Position numbers and translations under genes: made by a program. The notes under the pieces were generated by a model. That model was not told the origin of the DNA. It saw only the letters and a list, made by a program, of their open reading frames with translations, and did not search any database. Shown in pieces: positions 24,707 through 33,366 of a DNA stretch of 64,000 bases. The first letter of the stretch is position 1, and the number at the start of each line of letters is the position of its first letter. This DNA is from JAIVHA01 sp965367295 (GTDB taxonomy: Bacteria > Pseudomonadota > Gammaproteobacteria > DSM-19610), in contig CBDUHN010000006.1 in assembly GCA_965367295.1 (NCBI GenBank), positions 45,037 to 109,036 of the forward strand, written 5' to 3'.

Positions 24707-25156
24707 TTAGCGGGTGAAGAACTGCTGCTCGAACTGGACTCGCAGGCTGCGCGGTTGTCCTTCCGGCTGCACGACTACGTTGAAATCGAGGTTTTCCTCG
24801 TTGGTAACGCCGAATTCCCCGATGTAATAGATGGCGCTGCCTTCGCGTATTTCACGCAATTCGATGTCCCTGTTATGACCAGTCAGGTTGCTGGCGCTGG
24901 CCTGCACTTTGGCGCTTACCGGCTGACCCGTGGTGCCCAGCACCTTGCGCAGCACGGCGACGTTGAGCATGGCTCGATTCTTACTGCGGGTAATGCCATA
25001 TTCCTGCGTAACCTTGGGGGGAAGCATGTCGGTCGTCAGCGCATTGAAATGCACTACGTACTCACCAAAATCCTGGGAATTTTCCGCGTTGGCGGGCAGG
25101 GTGAACAACAGTGCAAAGCTGGCCATCAGTCCTGCAAACAGTGCTTTCAAACCCAT
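24707..25156 (-). CDS. DUF4426 domain-containing exported protein
   Basis: A 149-residue protein with a signal peptide (about 1-24, ending PANAE) and the DUF4426 pattern FGEYVVHFNALTTDMLPP. In Pseudomonas the homologue lies beside metX-metW and yggT. Those met genes are absent here, but yggT follows within 3 kb. The start MGLKALFAG has a strong GAGGAG eight bases upstream. A seven-base hairpin (TTGTTGC/GCAACAA, 25175-25193) lies just before it in the leader. Function is unknown. Confidence 0.8.
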   Translation of the reverse strand: MGLKALFAGLMASFALLFTLPANAENSQDFGEYVVHFNALTTDMLPPKVTQEYGITRSKNRAMLNVAVLRKVLGTTGQPVSAKVQASASNLTGHNRDIELREIREGSAIYYIGEFGVTNEENLDFNVVVQPEGQPRSLRVQFEQQFFTR

Positions 25157-25308
25157 GGTGATTCTCCTCGTTGATTGTTGCCCATAGCAACAACTATAGA
25201 CCATCAACAATCGGCATGGATGCGAAAAATCGCCCGCCTTATCAGGGCCGGCTATTGCAATCGGGTGTTACATCCAGGTGAGGTTCCCCGGCGATCCCGA
25301 ATACCGGG

Positions 25309-27282
25309 TCAGGCCTGGGCGACCGCCGCCTGGGGGCGGAGCGGGACATCGGGCAAGGGACGGTGCAGGGTCTCACGCATGGTGGCGAGCGTATCCAGTT
25401 GCGTCTCTATATCCCGGCACAGCTGATCCAGTTCCTTGATCCTGGCTTCCAGGGTATCGCGTGATTCGCTGATGCGGCGCAGGGTATCGAGGCGTTTTTC
25501 CATGGCCACCTTGTGATCCTTGATCTGCTTCACCAGCGGATTCATGACTTCCTTGAGCCAGGTGTCCGCCTCCTGATTGGCCTTGAAGAACAGGTTGCGG
25601 GCATGGCTCACCAGGGAGACGAAGAACTTCTTGATGACAAAATTCTGTTCCGTCATGGTGGTGACGGGGCTCTTGCGGAACACTTCAGCCTCTTCGTAGA
25701 GGCGATCCAGTTCCGCCGAGTAGGGGCCGACGGAGAATACCTTCGGGGTCAGGGCCGGCAGGCCATGTTCCTCGTGGAATTTCTTGTAGGTGGCGCGGAT
25801 CAGCATGCGGGTCTGCTCCGCCTGGGCGCTGACCTGGTCCATCACTTCGCGGGCGCCATCAAAAAAGGTCTTCATCCCCCGCTTCATGCCGCTGGTGGTC
25901 CAGCTGCCGGTCATGTCCTTGCGGGACTTGGCGATCAGTTGATCCAGTTTCTCCAGGCTCAGGGTATCGAGCATGGCGCGGGCCTGGTTCTGCAGCAGGC
26001 GGCGACTGGACTGGAAACTTTCCACGTTCTTCAGGTAGGCGGACTGTTCCTCGCGGGATTTGGTCATCAGGTGCATGATGACATCGGCGTTCTTGCCGCG
26101 CAGCGAGCGAAGATCGGTGAGCTGCTTGTCGGCGGCCACCCGGCGGGATTCCAGGATGCTGCGGTTTTCATCCAGCAGGCCGCCGATCTCCCGCAGGATG
26201 CTCTCGCGCACGATGTGCTGCTTCTGCGGCAGGATCTGTTCAGACAGGAAGTGTTCCAGCACCGGCAGGCGGCTGCGGTCAAGCAACTCGCGGTCGTCGC
26301 GCACCTTGGCGAGCAGGGCCTTCTGGGCCGAGAGCGGGAATACCTGCTCGATGGCCACGTGTAGCTGTTCAGCGCTGATGCGGCGCTGGTTCTCGATCGA
26401 GGCATTGATGGCGGCCGGGTCCTTGAGGTCATCCCACATGGTATCGATCTTGTTCAGCACTACCACCAGACCCTTGCCACCCTTGGAGCGCACACCACTG
26501 ACGTGATGCTGCCACATTTCGAGGTCGCTGCGGGTGACCCCGGTGTCGGCGCCGAGCAGGAATAGCACTGCCTGGGCGGCGGGCAGCATGCTGATGGTGA
26601 GCTCCGGCTCGTTACCCAGCGCATTCAGGCCGGGGGTATCGAGAATGACCAGCCCTTCCTTCAGCATCGGATGCGGGAAGCTGATCACGGCATGCCGCCA
26701 CATGGGGATTTCCACCTGTTCCGGTGGCTTGCCATGTTGCTTCATATAGGCGTCATGCTCGGGTTCATAGAGGCCGAGTTCCATGGCCTTGTTCAGGGGC
26801 ACCAGCTTGGTTTTGACCACTTCCTGCAGGGCGCCGGCGATCTGGTCGGCATCGTTGATGTGCAGCGGAATCTGGTTCCAGTGAATGGGCTCCAGCTTGA
26901 AATCGCTGATGCTGCGTTCCTCGCGCCTGCTTTCGATGGGCAGCAGGCGGATATAGGCACTGTTTTCCTGGTGGTCGTACAGCAGCTCCGTCGGGCACAT
27001 GGTGGTGCGGCCGGCCTCGGAGGGCAGCAGCCGGCGGCCGTACTGGGAGAAGAACAGGGCGTTGATGAGTTCGGTCTTGCCGCGTGAGAATTCCGCCACG
27101 AAGGCTACGGTGAGGCGGTCATTGCGCAAGGCATCGATGGTTTCGAACACCCGCAGTTCGTTCTCGGGTGAAATCATCTCGTGGTCCGTCAACCAGCCCT
27201 GGAAATCCCGTATGGTCTGGATCAGTTCCTGCTTCCAGACCTCATAGGATTGCATACGTTGACTGAATTGATCCTGCTCCAT
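25309..27282 (-). CDS. bacterial dynamin-like GTPase
   Basis: A 657-residue large GTPase. G1 is AEFSRGKT at 63-70, G2 lies in RTTMCPT at 92-98, G3 is DTPGL at 215-219 and G4 NKID at 277-280. The N-terminal 55 residues and the region 330-640 are helical and heptad-rich, as in bacterial dynamin-like proteins that bind or remodel membranes. No clear membrane segment is seen, and a basic patch (SLVSHARNLFFKANQE) may be a lipid contact. It stands between DUF4426 and yggU, where Pseudomonas has metX-metW. GGGGAA precedes the ATG. The role in this organism is unknown. Confidence 0.85.
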   Translation of the reverse strand: MEQDQFSQRMQSYEVWKQELIQTIRDFQGWLTDHEMISPENELRVFETIDALRNDRLTVAFVAEFSRGKTELINALFFSQYGRRLLPSEAGRTTMCPTELLYDHQENSAYIRLLPIESRREERSISDFKLEPIHWNQIPLHINDADQIAGALQEVVKTKLVPLNKAMELGLYEPEHDAYMKQHGKPPEQVEIPMWRHAVISFPHPMLKEGLVILDTPGLNALGNEPELTISMLPAAQAVLFLLGADTGVTRSDLEMWQHHVSGVRSKGGKGLVVVLNKIDTMWDDLKDPAAINASIENQRRISAEQLHVAIEQVFPLSAQKALLAKVRDDRELLDRSRLPVLEHFLSEQILPQKQHIVRESILREIGGLLDENRSILESRRVAADKQLTDLRSLRGKNADVIMHLMTKSREEQSAYLKNVESFQSSRRLLQNQARAMLDTLSLEKLDQLIAKSRKDMTGSWTTSGMKRGMKTFFDGAREVMDQVSAQAEQTRMLIRATYKKFHEEHGLPALTPKVFSVGPYSAELDRLYEEAEVFRKSPVTTMTEQNFVIKKFFVSLVSHARNLFFKANQEADTWLKEVMNPLVKQIKDHKVAMEKRLDTLRRISESRDTLEARIKELDQLCRDIETQLDTLATMRETLHRPLPDVPLRPQAAVAQA

Positions 27283-27470
27283 TGCGTTCCCCTTGTGGCG
27301 GCTTTCGTTTTTGTAGCCGTCCGTGTGTCATAGGCGGCCCCCTGCGTGAACCGCAATTCCGTTTTGATAGCGGCCAGCAGGCTGAATAGCTTGAGATTCT
27401 GCTCTTGGCAGCCAGTGTGCATCCAGTATGTAAGGGTAGTCTGTGGCGCTGTCCAGCACCGTGAAGCGGG

Positions 27471-27758
27471 TCACAGGGGCCGGACGATGCCCCAAGGATA
27501 TGTCGCAGGATCATGAATTCGCAACTTTTTATCGCGACTGCTGGTGCCGGCTTCGAGGCTGACGCGGGATTTGGGTACTTTGAACTGGCTGGCGAGAAAG
27601 CGGCACAGGTGTTTGTTGGCCTTGCCGTCTACCGGCGGGGCGGTGATGCGGATCTTGAGGCGGTCGCCGTGCGGACCGGCGACTTCGTCCTGTTTTGCCT
27701 TGGGTTGCAGATGGATGCGCAGGATCAGGTCGTCACCATCCCACTGGTACCAGTCCAT
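27471..27758 (-). CDS. yggU: YggU/DUF167 family protein
   Basis: A 95-residue small basic protein with the DUF167 core RIHLQPKAKQDEV...APPVDGKANKHL and a terminal KKLRIHDP segment. The family is widespread and structurally known but has no assigned function. It follows yggT after 9 bases in the common proC-yggT-yggU order. Confidence 0.93.
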   Translation of the reverse strand: MDWYQWDGDDLILRIHLQPKAKQDEVAGPHGDRLKIRITAPPVDGKANKHLCRFLASQFKVPKSRVSLEAGTSSRDKKLRIHDPATYPWGIVRPL

Positions 27759-27767
27759 GACGGCGGC

Positions 27768-28340
27768 CTAGTGAGGGACCATCAGGAGCAGGATGGGCAT
27801 AACCAGCATCTTGGCAAGATAGAGGGCCAGCAGCGCCACCATCGGCGACAGGTCCAGCCCCGATACCGGCGGCAATAGCTGGCGGAAAGGGCGCATTACC
27901 GGCTCGGTCAGGCTATAGAGCAGCCCCGTGACGGGGTTATAGGTGCCGGGGTTTACCCAGCTCAGGACCGCCAGGATGATGATGGAGAAGATGTAGATAT
28001 TGAACAGCAGGCCCACCAGTTCGGCGATCGACACGAACAGCAGCACGCCAAGCGGTACCCCGGCGCCCCGTAGCAACAGGATGAGCAGGATGGCGAACAT
28101 CTGTACCGCCAGCATGAGTACGATGGCGCTGGTATCGACACGGCCGACGCTGGGTAGTAGCCGGCGTAGCGGGAGCAGTAGCGGATTGGTGATCCTGACC
28201 AGGAACTGGCTCACCGGGTTGTAGAAATCCGCCCGCACAAGGGCCAGCAGGGTGCGCAACATGATCGCCAGCACATAAAAGCCGAACAGGGTGTTGATGA
28301 TGAATTCGAGGGGGTTGGTGAAGTAGCTACTGCCCATCAT
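27768..28340 (-). CDS. yggT: YggT family integral membrane protein
   Basis: A 190-residue membrane protein with two repeats of the YggT domain, each containing a hydrophobic helix followed by a P-rich loop (NPVSQFLVRITNPLLLPLRR and NPVTGLLYSLTEPVMRPFRQ). The family has been linked to osmotic stress and cell-division site proteins in different bacteria, without settled biochemistry. The start overlaps the proC stop by four bases (ATGA), so translation is coupled. Confidence 0.93.
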   Translation of the reverse strand: MMGSSYFTNPLEFIINTLFGFYVLAIMLRTLLALVRADFYNPVSQFLVRITNPLLLPLRRLLPSVGRVDTSAIVLMLAVQMFAILLILLLRGAGVPLGVLLFVSIAELVGLLFNIYIFSIIILAVLSWVNPGTYNPVTGLLYSLTEPVMRPFRQLLPPVSGLDLSPMVALLALYLAKMLVMPILLLMVPH

Positions 28341-29164
28341 TCGGCTCCAAATTGCGCGGCCAATTCGCGGGAACGTTGCGCGGCGGCCGTAAGTGCGTGC
28401 TTCAACAGCTCGCGCAGCCCGCCTTCCTCCAGGACCTTGAGTGCCTGCTCGGTGGTACCGCCGGGGGAAGTGACCCGCTCGCGCAGGGTGGCGGCGTCCT
28501 CGTCACTTTCCAGCGCCATGCGGCTGGCACCAAAGGCAGTCTGCAGGGCCAGCAGGCGGGCCGTTTCCGGCTCCAGACCCAGTTCGGTACCGGCCTGCTG
28601 CAGGGCCTCCATTATGAGAAAGAAGTAGGCTGGTCCGCTGCCGGACAGGGCGGTAACGGCATCGAGCTGGGCCTCATCCTTCACCCACAGGGTCAGGCCC
28701 ACGGCGCGCAGAATGGATTCGGCCAGGTCCCGTTGGGCGGGGCTCACGTTCCCATTGGCAAACAACCCTGTGGCGCCGCTTTGTACCAGCGCCGGGGTGT
28801 TGGGCATGGTGCGCACAATGGCGATATCGGCACCCAGCCAGCGCCGCAGGTCAATTTCGCGGATGCCGGCGGCAATGGAGATGACCAGCGGCTTTGACTG
28901 TTGTATGGCAGGGGCGATTTCAGTGGCTACACGGTGCATGACCTGTGGTTTGATGGCCAGCACCACTACTTCGGCGTCCGCCACCACGGCACGATTGTCG
29001 CTCAGGATCTGCACCCCCATGCGGTGGGCAAGGTCCTGGATCTGATCGGCCTGGGGATCGGAAAGGCGGATCAGGCTCGGGTCGCAGCCATCGGCGATAA
29101 GTCCGCCGACCAGGCTGCGCGCCATGTTGCCGGCGCCGATGAAGCTGAGTTTGCTACGTTTCAT
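28337..29164 (-). CDS. proC: pyrroline-5-carboxylate reductase
   Basis: A 275-residue NAD(P)H-dependent enzyme that makes proline from pyrroline-5-carboxylate. The Rossmann motif FIGAGNMARSLVGGL is at the N-terminus, and the C-terminal helical domain contains ALSGSGPAYFFLIMEAL and VTSPGGTTEQAL. The start MKRSKLSFIGAG fits homologues; the frame extends 27 codons upstream without similarity. It lies in the yggS-proC-yggT-yggU run. Confidence 0.97.
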   Translation of the reverse strand: MKRSKLSFIGAGNMARSLVGGLIADGCDPSLIRLSDPQADQIQDLAHRMGVQILSDNRAVVADAEVVVLAIKPQVMHRVATEIAPAIQQSKPLVISIAAGIREIDLRRWLGADIAIVRTMPNTPALVQSGATGLFANGNVSPAQRDLAESILRAVGLTLWVKDEAQLDAVTALSGSGPAYFFLIMEALQQAGTELGLEPETARLLALQTAFGASRMALESDEDAATLRERVTSPGGTTEQALKVLEEGGLRELLKHALTAAAQRSRELAAQFGAE

Positions 29165-29260
29165 GCCGGGCAAGATACCATGTGGTGCAGGCGATACAAG
29201 AGCGGGGTCCTTTGGGGCATGGTGCCGGGAGTGGCATGGCACCAATATACATAGCCGTAC

Positions 29261-29971
29261 TCAGCCCTTGGCCAGGCGTGGCCCGAACAGGGCGGTCCCG
29301 ATGCGCACCAGGGTGCTGCCCTCGGCGATGGCGGCTTCCAGGTCGCCGGACATGCCCATCGACAGGGTGTCCAGTTCATGGCCGAGGGCACGCAGATCCT
29401 CCCAGGCCCCGCGTACCTGGCGAAACGCCTCGCGCTGGGTCGCCAATTCCTCGCTGGCGCGGGGAATGGCCATCAGACCGCGCAGTGCGAGCCCGGGCAG
29501 GTCGCGCACCCGGTCCGCCAGTTCGGCCAGTTCGCTGACCGGAACCCCGGATTTACTTGCTTCACCGCTGATATTGACCTGCAGGCAGACCTGTAGCGGG
29601 CGACGGCCCGCGGGGCGTGCGCGGGCCAGGTATTCGGCGATCTTGAAGCGGTCGATACTGTGAACCCAGTCGCAGTTTTCCGCCACCAGGGATGCCTTAT
29701 TGGATTGCAGGGGGCCGATGAAATGCCATTCACAGCCGGGACACGCGAAGTGGCCAAGCTTGTGCAGCATTTCCTGCACGTAGGATTCTCCGAACCGGGT
29801 CTGGCCGGCGTGGGCCATGTCCTGCAGCGCCGAAACCGGCTGGCCCTTGCTGACTGCCAGCAGCTGTACCGTGGCGGGATCCCGGTCAAAACGGCGACAG
29901 GCCTCGGCAATGCGCGCCTGTACCTGCGCCAAGCGATTGAAGGCTGGGGAATTTGCGATTGAGCTGGGCAC
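29261..29971 (-). CDS. yggS: YggS/PROSC family PLP homeostasis protein
   Basis: A 236-residue single-domain PLP-binding protein (alanine racemase-like barrel) that controls vitamin B6 pools. The PLP lysine is in LLAVSKGQPV, and GESYVQEMLHK, EWHFIGPLQSNK and SMGMSGDLEAAI are family motifs. I prefer a GTG start at 29971 (PSSIANSPAFNRLAQVQ), because the longer ATG frame to 30028 adds 19 residues unlike homologues and reaches into the pilT upstream region. It is divergent from pilT, as in Pseudomonas. Confidence 0.93.
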   Translation of the reverse strand: MPSSIANSPAFNRLAQVQARIAEACRRFDRDPATVQLLAVSKGQPVSALQDMAHAGQTRFGESYVQEMLHKLGHFACPGCEWHFIGPLQSNKASLVAENCDWVHSIDRFKIAEYLARARPAGRRPLQVCLQVNISGEASKSGVPVSELAELADRVRDLPGLALRGLMAIPRASEELATQREAFRQVRGAWEDLRALGHELDTLSMGMSGDLEAAIAEGSTLVRIGTALFGPRLAKG

Positions 29972-30085
29972 TATACTTCGGGGGCCTTTCTTTGAATAAT
30001 GCGGGTTCACACGCGACGCTGGCTTCAAGTAATTGTTGCCGCTGTCGATACCGGAGTCCAGAACTACCTTGAGTTAGGGAATAGC

Positions 30086-31123
30086 ATGGATATCGCTGAA
30101 TTGCTCGCCTTTGGCGTTAAGAACAACGCATCTGACCTTCACCTCTCCGCCGGCCTGCCCCCGATGATTCGGGTGGACGGGGACATCCGCCGGATCAATG
30201 TCCCGGCGCTGGATCACAAGACTGTGCACCAGTTGACCTACGACATCATGAACGACAAGCAGCGCAAGGATTACGAGGAATTCCTGGAGACGGATTTCTC
30301 CTTCGAGATCCCCAATCTGGCGCGCTTTCGTGTCAATGCCTTCAACCATAATCGTGGTGCCGGTGCGGTGTTCCGTACCATCCCCTCGCAGATCCTGAGT
30401 CTGGAGGAACTGGGTGCGCCGCCCACCTTCAAGGACATCGCCGATCAGCCGCGTGGCATCGTGCTGGTGACCGGGCCTACCGGCTCCGGGAAATCCACCA
30501 CCCTGGCGGCCATGATGGATCATGTGAACAACAGCCGCTTCGAGCACATCCTGACGGTGGAAGATCCCATCGAATTCGTGCACGAGAGCAAGAAGTGCCT
30601 GATCAACCAGCGCGAGGTACATCGCGACACCCTCGGTTTCAACGAGGCGCTGCGCTCGGCGTTACGTGAAGACCCGGACATCATCCTGGTGGGTGAAATG
30701 CGTGACCTGGAAACCATCCGCCTGGCGCTGACCGCGGCGGAAACCGGTCACCTGGTATTCGGCACCCTGCACACCAGTTCGGCGGCCAAGACCATCGACC
30801 GTATCATCGACGTGTTCCCGGCGGCGGAAAAGACCATGGTGCGTTCCATGCTGTCAGAATCCCTGCGTGCGGTCATTTCCCAGACCCTGCTCAAGAAGAC
30901 CGGCGGTGGCCGTATTGCGGCCCATGAAATCATGATCGGCACGCCGGCCATTCGTAACCTGATTCGTGAGGACAAGGTGGCGCAGATGTATTCCGCCATC
31001 CAGACCGGCCAGTCGTTGGGTATGCAGACCCTGGATCAGAATCTGCAGGAATTGGTGCAGAAAGGGCTGATCAGTCGCCTTGATGCGCGAGGCAAGGCCA
31101 TGAACAAGGATATGTTCCGCTAA
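30086..31123 (+). CDS. pilT: type IV pilus retraction ATPase PilT
   Basis: A 345-residue hexameric ATPase that drives retraction of type IV pili for twitching motility and DNA uptake. Seen are the N-terminal PAS-like domain (NASDLHLSAGLPPMIRVDGD), Walker A GPTGSGKSTT at about 130-139, Asp and His boxes (TVEDPIEFVH, GTLHTSSAAKTIDRI) and the C-terminal retraction motif AIRNLIRE. The start MDIAELLAFG has AGGGA upstream. pilU follows after 9 bases. Confidence 0.98.
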   Translation: MDIAELLAFGVKNNASDLHLSAGLPPMIRVDGDIRRINVPALDHKTVHQLTYDIMNDKQRKDYEEFLETDFSFEIPNLARFRVNAFNHNRGAGAVFRTIPSQILSLEELGAPPTFKDIADQPRGIVLVTGPTGSGKSTTLAAMMDHVNNSRFEHILTVEDPIEFVHESKKCLINQREVHRDTLGFNEALRSALREDPDIILVGEMRDLETIRLALTAAETGHLVFGTLHTSSAAKTIDRIIDVFPAAEKTMVRSMLSESLRAVISQTLLKKTGGGRIAAHEIMIGTPAIRNLIREDKVAQMYSAIQTGQSLGMQTLDQNLQELVQKGLISRLDARGKAMNKDMFR

Positions 31124-31132
31124 GGGGAGCGG

Positions 31133-32275
31133 ATGTCGTCATCATCTTCGGGGGAAGGTATGGATTTCAGCCAACTATTAAAACTAATGGTTCACAAGGG
31201 TGCTTCCGACCTGTTCATCACGACCGGCATGCCGCCCAGCATGAAGGTGAACGGCAAGATTGGACCCGTGACCCAGAACAGCCTGACGCCGGACCAGGCG
31301 CGTGAAGTGGTGCTCAGTGTCATGACGCCGCAACAGCGCGAGGAGTTCGAGCAGCAGCACGAGTGCAACTTCGCTATCAGTGCCAATGGTGTTGGGCGTT
31401 TTCGTGTGAGTGCCTTCTACCAGCGCAACCATGTGGGCATGGTGCTGCGGCGTATCGAAACCCATATTCCCACCATCGATGACCTGAAGCTGCCGCCCAT
31501 CATCAAGACCCTGGCCATGACCAAGCGCGGCCTGATTATCTTCGTGGGCGCGACCGGTACCGGTAAATCCACCTCGCTGGCCTCCATGATCGGTTACCGC
31601 AACCAGAACAGCACCGGCCATATCATCACCATCGAGGACCCGATCGAATTCGTACACCAGCATGGCGGCTGCATCGTTACCCAGCGCGAGGTGGGCGTGG
31701 ATACCGAGTCATTCGAAATGGCGCTGAAGAACACCTTGCGCCAGGCGCCGGATGTGATCCTGATCGGGGAAATCCGTACCCGCGAAACCATGGATCACGC
31801 CATCGCGTTCGCGGAAACCGGGCATTTGTGCCTGGCTACCCTGCATGCCAATAACGCCAACCAGGCGCTGGATCGCATTATCAACTTCTTCCCGGAGGAT
31901 CGCCGGGACCAGTTGCTGATGGACCTGTCCCTGAATCTCAAGGCCCTGCTGGCGCAGCAGCTGATTCCCACACCCGATGGCAAGGGCCGACGCTGTGCGG
32001 TCGAAGTGCTGATCAACACCCCGCTGGCCTCGGACCTGATTCGCAAGGGCGAAGTCCATGAGCTCAAGCAGCTCATGAAGAAGTCCGGTCAGCAGGGCAT
32101 GAAGACCTTCGACCAGGCCCTGTACGACCTCTACAAGGCCGATGAAATCACCTACGATGATGCGCTGCATTATGCCGATTCCGCCAATGAGGTACGCCTG
32201 ATGGTGAAACTCAAGGATGGCGACGTGGATGCGGATGGCGCACTGAGTGGCATTTCGCTGGTAGATACCGAATAG
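31133..32275 (+). CDS. pilU: PilT-dependent retraction ATPase PilU
   Basis: A 380-residue ATPase that assists PilT in pilus retraction and needs PilT to act. Walker A is GATGTGKSTS at about 141-150, with ATLHANNANQALDRI and the PilU-type TPLASDLIRKGE in place of the PilT AIRNLIRE. The length equals the P. aeruginosa form. AAGGGGAG lies ahead of the first ATG; a second ATG at 31160 is possible. A hairpin with a T-rich tail follows. Confidence 0.97.
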   Translation: MSSSSSGEGMDFSQLLKLMVHKGASDLFITTGMPPSMKVNGKIGPVTQNSLTPDQAREVVLSVMTPQQREEFEQQHECNFAISANGVGRFRVSAFYQRNHVGMVLRRIETHIPTIDDLKLPPIIKTLAMTKRGLIIFVGATGTGKSTSLASMIGYRNQNSTGHIITIEDPIEFVHQHGGCIVTQREVGVDTESFEMALKNTLRQAPDVILIGEIRTRETMDHAIAFAETGHLCLATLHANNANQALDRIINFFPEDRRDQLLMDLSLNLKALLAQQLIPTPDGKGRRCAVEVLINTPLASDLIRKGEVHELKQLMKKSGQQGMKTFDQALYDLYKADEITYDDALHYADSANEVRLMVKLKDGDVDADGALSGISLVDTE

Positions 32276-32295
32276 GCGGATCGTCCACTGTGCTT

Positions 32296-32319
32296 CCGGG
32301 ATGCGTCCCGGCTCCCTTT
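32296..32319 (+). terminator. intrinsic terminator after pilU
   Basis: The stem CCGGGA/TCCCGG (32296-32301 with 32306-32311) with a TGCG loop is followed by CTCCCTTTT. The T-run is interrupted, so efficiency is uncertain. Confidence 0.5.
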
Positions 32320-32348
32320 TGGTACAAGACAAGCCATAAACCAACATC

Positions 32349-32390
32349 ATGCAATGATGCGGCGGCCGATCAGTCGGCTGCGTATTGCAT
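32349..32390 (+). other. long hairpin in the leader of the UXS gene
   Basis: ATGCAAT (32349-32355) pairs with ATTGCAT (32384-32390), and inner GCCGA pairs with TCGGC around a TCAG loop, with an internal mismatch region. It stands 32 bases before the UXS start and has no T-run after it, so it is not a simple terminator. It may be an RNA structure or operator; it matches no riboswitch I recognise. Confidence 0.45.
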
Positions 32391-32421
32391 CGCGCAGCGA
32401 ACCTGACGGGGGATTGAATTG

Positions 32422-33366
32422 ATGCATATTCGCAAGCGGGTGCTGGTTACGGGGGGCGCAGGCTTCGTGGGTTCCCATCTCTGCCGGCGCCTGCTCGGTG
32501 AAGGTTGTGATGTGCTGTGTGTCGATAACTTCTACACTGGCAGCAAGGACAACCTGCTGGATATCCTTGCCCATCCGCACTTCGAGTTGTTGCGCCACGA
32601 TGTGACCTTTCCGCTCTTCGTTGAAGTGGATGAAATCTACAACCTGGCCTGTCCCGCCTCACCGATTCATTATCAGAAGCATCCGGTACAGACGACCAAA
32701 ACCAGTGTGCATGGCGCCATCAATATGCTGGGTCTGGCCAAGCGCCTGGGTATCAAGATCTTTCAGGCATCCACCAGCGAAGTGTATGGAGACCCGGTGG
32801 TACATCCGCAAACCGAGGCCTACTGGGGTAATGTGAATCCGATCGGTTCGCGCGCCTGTTATGACGAGGGCAAACGCTGCGCCGAAACACTGTTTTTTGA
32901 TTATTACCGGCAGTACCAGCTCCGGATCAAAGTGGCCCGGATATTCAATACCTATGGGCCGAATATGCACCCCAATGATGGCCGGGTGGTCTCCAATTTC
33001 ATTATGCAGGCGCTCAGGAACGAGCCGATCACGATTTACGGGGATGGCCAGCAGTCCCGTTCGTTTTGCTATATCGATGACCTGATTGATGGTTTTGTGT
33101 TGCTGATGAATTCGGGTGACGAGCACGTAGGCCCGTTCAACCTGGGTAATCCCTGTGAGTTCACCATGCTGGAGCTTGCCGAGCAGGTGATTGATTTGAC
33201 GGGTTCCCGTTCCAGTCTGATCCATGAACCATTGCCGGAAGACGACCCGCGGCAGCGGCAGCCGGATATCCGCATGGCAACGGAAAAGCTGGGTTGGCAA
33301 CCCGCCATACCCCTGCGTCAGGGACTTGAAAAGACGATTGTCTATTTCGAATCGTTACTGGATTAA
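32422..33366 (+). CDS. uxs: UDP-glucuronate decarboxylase (UXS-like SDR)
   Basis: A 314-residue extended short-chain dehydrogenase. It has the NAD-binding TGGAGFVGSHL, the serine-bearing ASTSEVYGDP, the catalytic Tyr-Lys in RACYDEGKRCAE and IARIFNTYGP-like sequence (VARIFNTYGPNM). These match UXS enzymes, which turn UDP-glucuronate into UDP-xylose for surface sugars. The ATG is preceded by GGGGGA; a TTG one codon earlier is less likely. Its stop overlaps that of the opposite-strand gene. By eye it is somewhat richer in A and T than its neighbours. It is absent between pilU and pyrC' in Pseudomonas and so may be inserted. Confidence 0.9.
   Translation: MHIRKRVLVTGGAGFVGSHLCRRLLGEGCDVLCVDNFYTGSKDNLLDILAHPHFELLRHDVTFPLFVEVDEIYNLACPASPIHYQKHPVQTTKTSVHGAINMLGLAKRLGIKIFQASTSEVYGDPVVHPQTEAYWGNVNPIGSRACYDEGKRCAETLFFDYYRQYQLRIKVARIFNTYGPNMHPNDGRVVSNFIMQALRNEPITIYGDGQQSRSFCYIDDLIDGFVLLMNSGDEHVGPFNLGNPCEFTMLELAEQVIDLTGSRSSLIHEPLPEDDPRQRQPDIRMATEKLGWQPAIPLRQGLEKTIVYFESLLD

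Noticed and set aside
32296..32390. Attenuator controlling UXS formed by the pilU terminator and the leader hairpin
   Set aside because: The two stems do not compete for the same bases, so alternative folding is not supported.
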